The notes under the pieces are model-generated. The model did no database searches. It was not told the origin of the DNA and saw only the letters and a list, made by a program, of their open reading frames with translations. A DNA stretch of 64,000 nt from an uncultured Microbacterium sp. (GTDB lineage Bacteria; Actinomycetota; Actinomycetes; Actinomycetales; Microbacteriaceae). Shown here piece by piece: positions 8,167 through 19,131 of the stretch. The translations under genes were made by a program, and so were the position numbers. The number at the start of each line of letters is the position of its first letter. Position 1 is the stretch's first letter. The stretch spans positions 1 to 64,000 of the forward strand of contig CAJYJO010000020.1 in assembly GCA_913774845.1 (NCBI GenBank), given 5' to 3'.

Positions 8167-8996
8167 CGACGCTCGCCGGAAAGACCATCCTCATGTCGGG
8201 CGGGAGTCGCGGCATCGGCCTCGCGATCGCGCTGCGCGCCGCGCGTGACGGGGCGAACATCGCGATGCTCGCCAAGACCGACGCCCCGCACCCGAAACTC
8301 CCCGGCACCGTGCACACCGCCGCCGAGGAGATCCGCGCCGCGGGCGGACAGGCGCTGCCGATCGTCGGTGACGTGCGCGACGAGGCATCCATCACCGAGG
8401 CCGTGATGCGGACGGTGGGCGAGTTCGGCGGCATCGACATCGTCGTTAACAACGCGAGCGTCATCGACCTGTCGGGTTCGCTCGAGCTCGCGACGAAGAA
8501 GTACGACCTCATGCAGGACGTCAACGTCCGCGGCACCTTCCTGCTCTCGCGTGCCGCGGTGCCCCAGCTGCGGGATGCCGAGAACCCGCACATCCTGTCG
8601 TTGTCGCCGCCGTTGAACGTCACGCCGAAGTGGCTCGGCGCGCACACGGGTTACAGCCTCGCGAAGTTCGGCATGACGATGGCGACGCTCGGCCTCGCCG
8701 CGGAGTTCGCCGACGCCGGTATCGCGGCGAACACCCTGTGGCCGCGCACGACGATCGCGACCGCGGCCGTGCAGAACGTCATCGGCGGCGACCGGCTGAT
8801 GGCCGTGTCGCGAACGCCCGAGATCTACGCGGACGCCGCGTACGAGGTGCTGACCGCCCCGTCGCGCGAGCGGACCGGGCAGACGCTGATCGTCGAGGAC
8901 GTGCTCGAGGCCGCCGGGGTGACGGACTTCTCGGGCTACGCCGCGGTGCCGGGCACGCCCGACGAGGCGATGTACCCCGACATCTTCCTCGACTGA
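8163..8996 (+). CDS. Short-chain dehydrogenase, HSDL2-like
   Basis: A 277-residue SDR with cofactor motif GGSRGIG, the unusual segment KTDAPHPKLPGTVHTAAEEI after the first beta-alpha-beta unit, NNAS, and the catalytic YSLAK. The PHPKLPGT insertion and the LSPPLN strand are characteristic of the HSDL2 group (peroxisomal-type SDRs linked to lipid metabolism). It is the third gene of the SDR/crotonase operon. After its stop comes a cluster of REP-like repeats. Physiological substrate unknown. Confidence 0.86.
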   Translation: MTTLAGKTILMSGGSRGIGLAIALRAARDGANIAMLAKTDAPHPKLPGTVHTAAEEIRAAGGQALPIVGDVRDEASITEAVMRTVGEFGGIDIVVNNASVIDLSGSLELATKKYDLMQDVNVRGTFLLSRAAVPQLRDAENPHILSLSPPLNVTPKWLGAHTGYSLAKFGMTMATLGLAAEFADAGIAANTLWPRTTIATAAVQNVIGGDRLMAVSRTPEIYADAAYEVLTAPSRERTGQTLIVEDVLEAAGVTDFSGYAAVPGTPDEAMYPDIFLD

Positions 8997-9006
8997 CGCC
9001 GGTGCC

Positions 9007-9290
9007 GGTCCCTTCGACGGGCTCAGGGACCTCGGTGCGGAGGATCGTGGGTGTCGGTCCCTTCGACGGGCTCAGGGACCTTGGTGCGGAGGATCGTGGG
9101 TGCGGGTCCCTTCGACGGGCTCAGGGACCTCGGTGTGGAGGAGGCTGAGCTTGTCGAAGTCTCCGGGAGTCGTTGCGGCGCCGGTCCCTTCGACGGGCTC
9201 AGGGACCTGGGTGCGGGGGATCGTGGGCGCCGGTCCCTTCGACGGGCTCAGGGATCTGGGTGCGGAGGAGGCTGAGCTCGTCGACGTCTC
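9007..9290. repeat. REP-like cluster, five copies of the CTTCGACGGGCTCAG element
   Basis: The imperfect palindrome with core CCCTTCGACGGGCTCAGGG, flanked by GGT and ACC, occurs at 9007-9031, 9056-9080, 9105-9129, 9183-9207 and 9232-9256. Two opposite-orientation relatives (CTGAGCTTGTCGAAG type) lie near 9143 and 9270. Spacers such as GCGGAGGATCGTGGGTG also repeat, so the cluster grew partly by tandem duplication (units of about 49 bp). It fills the 306 bp gap between two convergent genes. The same family recurs at 30393-30534, 35048-35114 and 44705-44845. Confidence 0.9.
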
Positions 9291-9302
9291 AGCGCGCGGG
9301 CG

Positions 9303-10145
9303 TCAGATGAGGCCGAGCTCCGCGAAGGCGTTGTGCACGCCGTCGTCGAGCACGGCGGTCGTCACGCGACCGGCGAGCCGCTGCAGCTCCGGCGCCGCGT
9401 TGCCCATGGCGACGGGCGTGCCGACGACCTCGAACATCTCGACGTCGTTCCAGCTGTCGCCGATGCCGATGGCATCCGTCGCCGAGAGACCCAGCTGGGC
9501 GAGCACCTCGGTGATCGCGGAGCCCTTGGTGACGCCGGCCTGACCGATCTCGCCGTTCGAGCCGCCCGGCAGGGGGATCGAACCGGGGATCACGTGGAAA
9601 CCCTCGCCGAGCTCGGCCGCGGCGTGGGCGACCGTGTCGGTCGAGGGGCTGACGAACACGGCCTTCGCGACGGCGTCGCGGTCGACCTCCGCCACGGGCC
9701 GCGGCTCGCGCCACAGCGGCTGCTCGGCCGGGAGGCCCTGGGCCTCGAGCTCGGCGGCGCGTTCCGCGTGACGCGCCCGGCGGTACTCGCTCATCACCGG
9801 TCCCATGCCGGGGCTCGCGAAGACGCCCCCGTGCGTCTGCAGGAAGTAGTGGATGCCGTGCTCCTCGAAGTACCGCTCGAGCAGCTCGACATCGGCGCGG
9901 GGCATGGGGTGCTCGACGAGGGTCTCGTCGTCGCGCGTCGCGTACGCCCCGCCGTTGGTGATCGCGCCGTCGAAGCCGATGGCGAGCACATCGGGGTGGA
10001 TGTCGCCGGCGGAGCGGCCGGTGCACAGCCACACCCGGTGCCCGTTCTCCCGTGCCCGTCGGATGGCGGTCACGGTCGAGGGGGCGATCACCGAACCGTG
10101 CTCGAGGATCGTGCCGTCGACGTCGAGGAAGGCGATGCGGGTCAT
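9303..10145 (-). CDS. Cof-type HAD-superfamily phosphatase
   Basis: A 280-residue HAD-IIB hydrolase. Motif I DVDGT lies at residues 8-12 with the nucleophile Asp, and motif IV GIGDSWNDVEMF near the C-terminus, with a large cap domain between. It most likely dephosphorylates sugar phosphates or other small phosphate esters. It lies last in the beta-glucoside operon, behind a strong hairpin (10160-10196), so it is probably made by read-through or from its own promoter. The start is ATG 10145, five bases after GGAG. An in-frame GTG two codons upstream is possible. Confidence 0.88.
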   Translation of the reverse strand: MTRIAFLDVDGTILEHGSVIAPSTVTAIRRARENGHRVWLCTGRSAGDIHPDVLAIGFDGAITNGGAYATRDDETLVEHPMPRADVELLERYFEEHGIHYFLQTHGGVFASPGMGPVMSEYRRARHAERAAELEAQGLPAEQPLWREPRPVAEVDRDAVAKAVFVSPSTDTVAHAAAELGEGFHVIPGSIPLPGGSNGEIGQAGVTKGSAITEVLAQLGLSATDAIGIGDSWNDVEMFEVVGTPVAMGNAAPELQRLAGRVTTAVLDDGVHNAFAELGLI

Positions 10146-10159
10146 GTGCACTCCAAAAG

Positions 10160-10196
10160 GGATCGGCCCCGGGCCGTGGGGACCCGGGGCCGATCC
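10160..10196 (-). terminator. Intrinsic terminator of the PTS/glucosidase operon
   Basis: A perfect 14 bp stem (10160-10173 with 10183-10196, 9 nt loop), followed on the minus strand by CTTTT. It lies directly downstream of the phospho-glucosidase stop and upstream of the HAD gene ribosome-binding site. Confidence 0.8.
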
Positions 10197-10208
10197 GGTC
10201 TCAGGGGA

Positions 10209-13491
<3,283 letters not shown>

Positions 13492-13572
13492 CGGAATCCG
13501 CCTGCCTTTCGCCGCCTCGATGCGGCCCGTTCGAATGTTCTATGGCGACGGTTCCGGGCTCTTTCGGGCAAT

Positions 13573-13624
13573 AAAAAAGACCCGAATCCGTTCATCGCTC
13601 GTCAGCGATGTGGATTCAGGTCTT
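13573..13624 (-). terminator. Regulated terminator in the beta-glucoside operon leader
   Basis: On the minus strand, GACCTGAATCC (13614-13624) pairs with GGATTCGGGTC (13579-13589) and is followed by six T residues. Between them an inner stem CATCGCT/AGCGATG forms. It overlaps the RAT antiterminator by a dozen bases, so the two structures exclude each other. Confidence 0.9.
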
Positions 13625-13647
13625 GCCCGCTCGCGCGGTAACAATCC
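13612..13647 (-). promoter_or_regulatory. RAT (ribonucleic antiterminator) site for LicT/BglG
   Basis: On the minus strand this begins GGATTGTTACCGCGCGAGCG and continues GGGCAAGACCTGAATCC. It closely matches the RAT consensus of the E. coli bgl and B. subtilis lic/bgl systems, with a G/C-rich stem replacing the A/T-rich one. Binding of the antiterminator encoded just upstream would stabilise this hairpin and block the overlapping terminator when sugar is present. Confidence 0.9.
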
Positions 13648-13684
13648 GGAAATCGTCGGCAGGTTTCGACGCCTGCGTCGGTGA

Positions 13685-14593
13685 CTATAGCACCGGTTCG
13701 TCGGGTGCGCCACTGACGTCGGCGCGGCCCATGCTCGTCGCGAGTCGCTCGACATGCACGATCAGATACAACACCTCTTCGTCGGTGAGGGTGGAGCCCG
13801 TGGCGGCGAGCACATACGCCTTCACCGCCTCGGCGATCCCGAACGCGCGAGGGTAGCGGTGCTTCGCGAACTCGAAGAACGACGAGTCGCCGCTCGCGAG
13901 CATCGTGCGATCGACGAGACGCTGCAGCAGGAACCGCACGTGCAGGATGAACCGGGCGTAGTCGGGGCTCGCGGTGTCGAGCGTGACGCCGAGCCCCGTC
14001 TCGACCGTGCGCACCACGTGCTGCACCCGGCGGAACAGTAGAGCGGCGGTGCCGTTGGGTTCGTCGCGCGTCGCGTTCAGCAGGTGCATCGTGAGGAACA
14101 CGCCCTCTTCGGGTGGAAGTTCCCGGTCGAGGGATGCCGCGATCGAGGCGGCCATGTGCTCGGCGGCGCGCGACTCGTCGGGGTGCAGGATGCGCAGCTC
14201 GGGCATCGAGGTGCCGGGGATGCGGATGCCCTGGTCGAGGCGCTCGACGACGTAGTTGACGTGATCGATCACGGCGAGGGGCAGGCGCCGGCCGAGATCG
14301 CGACCGAGCTCGCGTTCGGCCTCGTCGACCGCGCGCAGCACCGCCTGCACGAGCGCGTACGGGGCGTCGGTGAGGAGCTTCTGCGCGTGCGCGGTGTCGG
14401 TGGCCTGGTCGAGCACGAACGTCTTCTCGACCTTGGCCGGGTCGACGCGGCCCTCGTGCTTGAGCTGGAACCCGATGCCCCGACCCATCAGGACGCGCTC
14501 GCGGCCGTCGGCGTCGATCGCGACGACGACGTTGTTGTTCAGCAGCTTCTGCACGCCGCCGGGCGGGAGGGAGACGTCACCGGCACCGGGCAT
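13685..14593 (-). CDS. licT: BglG/LicT-family transcriptional antiterminator
   Basis: A 302-residue protein with an N-terminal CAT RNA-binding domain ([14 protein letters not shown], near residues 14-70) and two PRD domains carrying the regulatory histidines (for example [15 protein letters not shown] in PRD1 and [13 protein letters not shown] [10 protein letters not shown] in PRD2). It is phosphorylated by the PTS and binds the RAT site lying 38 bp after its own stop, so it controls the PTS genes by antitermination. I chose ATG 14593, with TAAACT 7 nt upstream (leaderless). GTG thirteen codons in would give the more usual N-terminus. The much longer open frame upstream is antisense to rlmN. 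Confidence 0.93.
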   Translation of the reverse strand: MPGAGDVSLPPGGVQKLLNNNVVVAIDADGRERVLMGRGIGFQLKHEGRVDPAKVEKTFVLDQATDTAHAQKLLTDAPYALVQAVLRAVDEAERELGRDLGRRLPLAVIDHVNYVVERLDQGIRIPGTSMPELRILHPDESRAAEHMAASIAASLDRELPPEEGVFLTMHLLNATRDEPNGTAALLFRRVQHVVRTVETGLGVTLDTASPDYARFILHVRFLLQRLVDRTMLASGDSSFFEFAKHRYPRAFGIAEAVKAYVLAATGSTLTDEEVLYLIVHVERLATSMGRADVSGAPDEPVL

Positions 14594-14600
14594 GGGATGC

Positions 14601-14606
14601 AGTTTA
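14601..14606 (-). promoter_or_regulatory. -10 box for leaderless licT transcript
   Basis: TAAACT on the minus strand, 7 nt before ATG 14593, with no Shine-Dalgarno sequence. Confidence 0.45.
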
Positions 14607-14620
14607 GGGCGGCGCCGTCT

Positions 14621-14686
14621 CGCGTGAGTCGCCAGAAAGTGTCGCTTCGCACGGTGCGGAAGCGACAATTCCTGGCGACTTACGCG
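14621..14686. repeat. Long inverted repeat, family with AGTCGCCAGAA / TTGTCGCTTC arms (copy 1)
   Basis: Arms of 28 bp (14621-14648 and 14659-14686) with about four mismatches around a 10 nt loop. It lies between the divergent licT and rlmN starts. A second copy with the same arm sequence is at 37780-37843. There is no T run, so it is not an ordinary terminator. Confidence 0.85.
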
Positions 14687-14724
14687 GGGGAGACGCGCCC
14701 AGCCGCGGCGCAGGTGCGCCCCGG

Positions 14725-14730
14725 TACCCT
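14725..14730 (+). promoter_or_regulatory. -10 box for leaderless rlmN transcript
   Basis: TACCCT, 7 nt before ATG 14738. Confidence 0.5.
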
Positions 14731-14737
14731 GGAAACC

Positions 14738-16045
14738 ATGACTGATCAGCCCCCCGTGCGCTCCACCACGCCCCGGCAGGCGCGCCCCGCGGGGGCGCCG
14801 GCCGACACCGGCATCCGCGAGACCCGCCCCAAGGCCGGACGCCAGGTACGTCCGGCAACCGAGGGTTGGCAGCAGGCGAAAGACGAGACCGGTCGTCCGC
14901 TCCTGCAGTTCGCGAGCCCCAAGCGCGGCAAGCCCCCCGTGCACCTCGCCGACATGACCGCCGCCGAGCGCGTCGAGAAGGTCAAGGAGCTGGGGCTTCC
15001 CGGCTTCCGCGCGAAGCAGCTCGAGAAGCACTACTTCACGCACTACACCTCGGATGCCGCCGACATGACCGACCTCCCGGCATCCGGTCGCGAAGAACTC
15101 GTCGCGGGGATGCTGCCCCCGCTGCTCACCGAGGTGCGGCGGCTCGAGACCGACCGCGGCGACACGATCAAGTTTCTCTGGAAGCTGCACGACGGCGCGC
15201 TCGTGGAGTCGGTGCTCATGCGCTACCCCGGCCGCATCACGCTGTGCGTGTCTTCGCAAGCCGGGTGCGGAATGAACTGTCCGTTCTGCGCCACCGGCCA
15301 GGCGGGGCTCACCCGCAACATGTCGGCGGCCGAGATCATCGAGCAGATCGTGCGCGCCAACGCCCTCATCGCCGCCGGCGGACTCGGCGGCAAGAAGCGC
15401 GACGACCACTCTCTCGACCGCGTCAGCAACATCGTCTTCATGGGCATGGGCGAACCGCTCGCGAACTACGCCCGCGTGATGCAGGCCGTGCGCGTCATGG
15501 TCGACAAGGAGCACGGCCTCGGCATGAGCGCGCGCGGCATCACGGTCTCGACCGTCGGCCTCGTGCCCGCCATCAAGAAGCTCGCCGACGAGGACATCCC
15601 GGTGACCTTCGCGCTGTCGCTGCACGCGCCCGACGACGGCCTGCGCGACGAGCTCATCCCGGTCAACTCGCGCTGGAAGGTCGACGAGGCACTGGATGCC
15701 GCTCGCGCCTACTTCGACAAGACCGGACGCCGCGTCTCGATCGAATACGCCCTGATCAAGGACATGAACGACCACGCCTGGCGCGCCGACCTGCTGGCCG
15801 AGAAGCTCAACGCCCGCGGTCGCGGCTGGGTGCATGTGAACCCCATCCCGTTGAATCCGACGCCGGGCTCGATCTGGACGGCATCCGAGGTGCCGGTGCA
15901 GAACGAGTTCGTGCGCCGCCTCAACGACGCCGGCATCCCGACGACGCTGCGCGACACCCGCGGCAAAGAGATCGACGGGGCGTGCGGCCAGCTGGTCGCG
16001 ACCGAGGAGGACGAAGCCGCCGCGGCGGTCACGCCGGTCGGCTGA
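14738..16045 (+). CDS. rlmN: RlmN, dual-specificity 23S rRNA/tRNA (adenine-C2) methyltransferase
   Basis: A 435-residue radical-SAM enzyme that methylates C2 of A2503 in 23S rRNA and A37 in some tRNAs. The iron-sulfur ligands are C177-x3-C181-x2-C184 (GCGMNCPFC), and the methyl-carrying cysteine is C416 in DGACGQLVA. The segments [24 protein letters not shown] and [18 protein letters not shown] are diagnostic. The first 45 residues are a poorly conserved, basic, Pro-rich extension, common in actinobacterial RlmN. ATG 14738 is favoured by the TACCCT box 7 nt upstream. In-frame codons further upstream lie within licT and the inverted repeat. Confidence 0.96.
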   Translation: MTDQPPVRSTTPRQARPAGAPADTGIRETRPKAGRQVRPATEGWQQAKDETGRPLLQFASPKRGKPPVHLADMTAAERVEKVKELGLPGFRAKQLEKHYFTHYTSDAADMTDLPASGREELVAGMLPPLLTEVRRLETDRGDTIKFLWKLHDGALVESVLMRYPGRITLCVSSQAGCGMNCPFCATGQAGLTRNMSAAEIIEQIVRANALIAAGGLGGKKRDDHSLDRVSNIVFMGMGEPLANYARVMQAVRVMVDKEHGLGMSARGITVSTVGLVPAIKKLADEDIPVTFALSLHAPDDGLRDELIPVNSRWKVDEALDAARAYFDKTGRRVSIEYALIKDMNDHAWRADLLAEKLNARGRGWVHVNPIPLNPTPGSIWTASEVPVQNEFVRRLNDAGIPTTLRDTRGKEIDGACGQLVATEEDEAAAAVTPVG

Positions 16046-16091
16046 CCCTCCCGGCGGATCCTCCGGTTCGCGAGACCCGCCGTAGGCCAGG

Positions 16092-17234
16092 ATGGGGATG
16101 ATGCGTACCTTCCTCTCCCCTCGCCTGCTCATGGCGGCCGCCGTCGCGGCCGTCGTGTGGATCGCCACCGCCGGGATCCGCGATGCCCTGCTGCAGATCC
16201 CGAGCGGCGTCGCGCAGCTGTCGAGCATCCTGCCCGCGCTCGTGCCGACCAGCCTGACCGCGTACCAGAGCGGCGGCTTCGGCGTCGCCGCGACCATCGT
16301 CGGCGGTGTCGTCCTCTTCGTCGTCTTCGTGGCGCTCGCCGCGGTGCTTCGGCGTCACGGGGCGACGATCGTGACGTCGTGGTTCGCTCTCGTTCTCGCC
16401 GCCGCCCTCGTGGGGCTGGGATTCGACTTCGGTGCCGGGTGGTCGTGGATCGTCCCGTTCGGCCCGCGGGGGCTCTTGTCGAGCGGTTTCGGCGTCGCGA
16501 CCGCCGCGGGGGCCCTGTGGGGGCTCGCGGCCGGCTGGATCCCGGCCCTGATCGTCCGCGCGCCGGCGACGGAGTCGGCCCCCTCGCGCACACCCACCTG
16601 GCTCCTGCCCGTCGCCGCGGTCGCCCTCGTGGGTGTGGTCGTCGCGGGTGCGGTGGCCGACGCGGGGCGTGCGGCTTCGATCGAGGCCGAGGTCGCCGCG
16701 CAGCAGGAGATCGACGCCGCCTCCAGCTTCGGAGCCCTCCCCGACCCGAACGCGGTCGGAACGCCCGTGCCCGAGACGGCCGACGCGGTCGTCCCCGACG
16801 ATCCGCAGTGGTGCACCGACGATAGGGCCTACGTCCTCAAGGGCGAGCCCGACGCGGCGACGGGTCATCGAGGCCTGCCGCTGCATCTGTTCAACTTCTC
16901 GGAGGAGCCCTGCGTCATCGAGGGATACCCCGACATCGCGTTCGGCGATCAGAACGGCCACCTCCTCGACGTCACCATCGAGCACGGCGGGTCGTTCATG
17001 GCGCAGGATCCGGGCCCGCAGCGCATCGAGATCCCCGCGGGTGGCGAAGCCGTCACCGTCCTCGGCTGGGATGCGGCCTCCCCGCACGGCGCGCTGGTGA
17101 CGAACACGGTGTGGGCCGCGCAGACACCGGGCATGGTCCGCGGATCGTGGCCGCTCGAACTCGACATCGTCGAGGGATCGACCGTCTCGGTCACCGCGTG
17201 GACGGTGGACGTGGATCCGACGAGCCCGGGCTGA
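16092..17234 (+). CDS. Membrane protein with C-terminal DUF4232 domain
   Basis: A 380-residue protein with about five N-terminal membrane helices (residues about 10-28, 65-88, 94-114, 130-155 and 170-190) and an extracytoplasmic C-terminal domain from about 235. The latter has DUF4232 hallmarks: a tryptophan-cysteine at the start (QWCTDD), GHRGLPLHLFN, a second cysteine in EEPCVIEGYP and an Ig-like beta pattern. The two cysteines probably form a disulfide. DUF4232 domains are common in actinobacterial lipoproteins of unknown role. Fusion to a polytopic membrane region is less common. Start codons at 16092, 16098 and 16101 are all possible. Function unknown. Confidence 0.8.
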   Translation: MGMMRTFLSPRLLMAAAVAAVVWIATAGIRDALLQIPSGVAQLSSILPALVPTSLTAYQSGGFGVAATIVGGVVLFVVFVALAAVLRRHGATIVTSWFALVLAAALVGLGFDFGAGWSWIVPFGPRGLLSSGFGVATAAGALWGLAAGWIPALIVRAPATESAPSRTPTWLLPVAAVALVGVVVAGAVADAGRAASIEAEVAAQQEIDAASSFGALPDPNAVGTPVPETADAVVPDDPQWCTDDRAYVLKGEPDAATGHRGLPLHLFNFSEEPCVIEGYPDIAFGDQNGHLLDVTIEHGGSFMAQDPGPQRIEIPAGGEAVTVLGWDAASPHGALVTNTVWAAQTPGMVRGSWPLELDIVEGSTVSVTAWTVDVDPTSPG

Positions 17235-17275
17235 GTCTCGACGGCCCGCCGCGTCGGGCGTACGAGAAGGAGTCG

Positions 17276-17368
17276 GTGGTCGACTACCTCGGCTCGCTGG
17301 GGGTCGCGTCGGAGATGTCGGACGCGGCGCGGCAGGTGCTCGAGCGACTGGGGACCGAGAAGGGCTGA
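17276..17368 (+). CDS. Possible very small ORF or gene remnant (30 residues)
   Basis: GTG 17276 is preceded by AAGGAG (3 nt spacing) and opens 30 codons reading like a helical peptide (VVDYLGSLGV, then MSDAARQVLERLGTEKG). It could be a small gene, a remnant of a longer one, or chance. No family recognised. The following gap to 17499 also holds a minus-strand frame (17378-17479) with a plausible helical end, equally unproven. Confidence 0.22.
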   Translation: MVDYLGSLGVASEMSDAARQVLERLGTEKG

Positions 17369-17459
17369 CGCGGATCGTCAGCGCGCGGCGGGCGCGCGCA
17401 GCACGTGCTCCCGCAGGTCGTCGAGGGTCTGCTGTATGTCGGGTTGGCAAGAGGTCCCC

Positions 17460-17487
17460 GCGTGCGGGTGGTCGACCACCCGCACGC
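17460..17487 (-). terminator. Hairpin downstream of the GH8-sortase gene
   Basis: A perfect 12 bp stem (GCGTGCGGGTGG with its complement) around a TCGA loop, 13 bp after the minus-strand stop at 17500. It lacks a T run, as is common in high-GC actinobacteria. Likely the transcription end of the polysaccharide cluster, possibly bidirectional. Confidence 0.6.
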
Positions 17488-17499
17488 GTCGGGTCGCCG

Positions 17500-19131
17500 T
17501 CAGACGGCGACGGCCGTCACGACGAGATTGTCGACGTAGTGCCCGCTGGCCGGATCCCACGCGCCGGCGCACGTGACCAGCCGCAGCTGCGGCGTCGGCG
17601 TCGGCGCGTAGACCGATTCGGTCGGGAAGCTGTTCTTCTCGACGGTCTGCAGGCCGGTCACCACGAAGTCGGCGGTCGACCCGTCCGCGCGGCGGACCGA
17701 CACCGTGTCGCCCGGCGTCAGTCGAGGCAGGTCGAAGAACACCGCCGGCCCGGTGGGCGAGTCGACGTGGCCCGCGATGACCGCGGGCCCGATCTCTCCG
17801 GGAAGGACGCCCTTCTCGTACCAGCCCACCGCGTCGTAGTCGCGGGGGGACTGGATCCACCCGTCGGCCCCGCGGTCGAGGCCGATGAGGTCCGAGTCCA
17901 CCCCGATCGCCGGAATCGAGATGTGCACGGGCGCGGCCGTGTTGGCCGCCGCGGGGGCGACCGGGTCCTGGAACCCGCTCGCCGCGCCGACGCCCGGCGC
18001 CGTCGCCGCCTCGGCACCCGCCGCGCCCGCCGCGGCCCCGTCGCCCGCGAGAGCGGGGCATCCGTCGAGCACGTCGTCGGTGAGCATCGCCGTCGCGAGC
18101 GCCGTCCAGGCCGCACCGTAATAGGTGGGGGTGGATGCCGCCGTGTCCGCCATGCGCTGCAGATCGGCCCGCGCATCGTCGTCGCGTCCGCTCGCGGCGA
18201 GCGCGGCCGCCCGCGCGGCGTACGCGACCGGATGCCGATCCGAGGTGAGGGCCCCCGCACCCGCGTCGAGCTCGGCGGGCAGCTCCTCGCCGCCGGGGAG
18301 CACCGCCGCCACGCGCGCGGCGAGGGCGCGGTCGTCCTCCCGGCACGACTCGGCGAACCGGATGGTCGTGCGCGCGGCGTCGTAGCCGTACGCCGGCTCG
18401 CCCCCGCCGCCCGCGGAGCCCGCGAGCGCGACGGCGCCGTCGTCGGCGACCGTGGCCCAGTTGGTCGGCAGGGTGTTGGCATCCATCAGCGCGCTCGTCA
18501 CCGCCGCACTGCCCGCGGCCAGCTCCTCCCATCGGGGATCGCCCGACGCGCGCGAGAGCACATCGAACGCGGCCGGCGACGCGTACGACGGGTTGTAGGC
18601 GTGGGGGGATGCCGTCGCCCACGGTCCCGGCAGCAGGATGCGGCCGAGCGCGGTTTCGGCCGTCATCTCGTCGAGGACGGCCGCGCCCAGGGCCACGCCC
18701 TGATCGCGGAGGTCGTCACGGGCGAAGGCGTCGCCCGCGAGCACCAGGGCGCGAGCCGCGTCGAGGTCGGCGTCCGAGGCGGGCTGCTCGTCGACGACCG
18801 CGCCGTCCTTCCACTGCCACGCCAGGAGGCCGTCGTCGCGCTGCAGGTTCGTGGTGGTCCAGTCCCAGATGCTGTCGAAGCGCGACTGGTCGTCCGCGGC
18901 CACGGCGAGGAGCAGGCCGTAGGCCTGCCCCTCGCTGACGGTGTCGCCGCCCTGGTCCGTTCGTACCACGCGGCCCCCGTCGACGTACGTGTCGAGGAAG
19001 GCCTCGGCCGTTGCGGTGGTGCGGTCGGCGGTGTCGGAATCGGGCTCGGTCCCGGTGCTGCACGCCGCCATCGTCAGGGCGACGACGGTTGCGACCGCGC
19101 CGGCCGTCAGCGTGCGGCGCGCGGACGTCAC
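17500..19131 (-). CDS. Lipoprotein fusing a GH8 glycoside hydrolase to a class F-like sortase
   Basis: 543 residues. A signal peptide ends in a lipobox-like sequence with lipidation cysteine C24 (TMAAC). Residues about 40-360 form a GH8 (endoglucanase D / BcsZ-like) barrel: acid E67 in VSEGQAYG, substrate-cleft DADLDAARAL at 120-129, NPSYASP at 180-186 and the likely base D251 in YGYDAARTTIRFA. An Ala/Gly-rich linker (361-400) leads to a sortase domain (402-543) with HISIPAIGVDSDL, catalytic H455 in AGHVDSP, catalytic C521 in LVTCAGAWD and the HYVDNLVV end typical of class F. I cannot point to a certain catalytic arginine. Start is GTG 19131, overlapping the DUF4397 stop (GTGA). The fusion implies glucan trimming and covalent attachment in one surface lipoprotein. 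Confidence 0.88.
   Translation of the reverse strand: MTSARRTLTAGAVATVVALTMAACSTGTEPDSDTADRTTATAEAFLDTYVDGGRVVRTDQGGDTVSEGQAYGLLLAVAADDQSRFDSIWDWTTTNLQRDDGLLAWQWKDGAVVDEQPASDADLDAARALVLAGDAFARDDLRDQGVALGAAVLDEMTAETALGRILLPGPWATASPHAYNPSYASPAAFDVLSRASGDPRWEELAAGSAAVTSALMDANTLPTNWATVADDGAVALAGSAGGGGEPAYGYDAARTTIRFAESCREDDRALAARVAAVLPGGEELPAELDAGAGALTSDRHPVAYAARAAALAASGRDDDARADLQRMADTAASTPTYYGAAWTALATAMLTDDVLDGCPALAGDGAAAGAAGAEAATAPGVGAASGFQDPVAPAAANTAAPVHISIPAIGVDSDLIGLDRGADGWIQSPRDYDAVGWYEKGVLPGEIGPAVIAGHVDSPTGPAVFFDLPRLTPGDTVSVRRADGSTADFVVTGLQTVEKNSFPTESVYAPTPTPQLRLVTCAGAWDPASGHYVDNLVVTAVAV

Noticed and set aside
16092..17234. The DUF4232 protein as part of the polysaccharide cluster
   Set aside because: Opposite strand, separated by a terminator-like hairpin, and no shared motif with the DUF4397 or sortase proteins.
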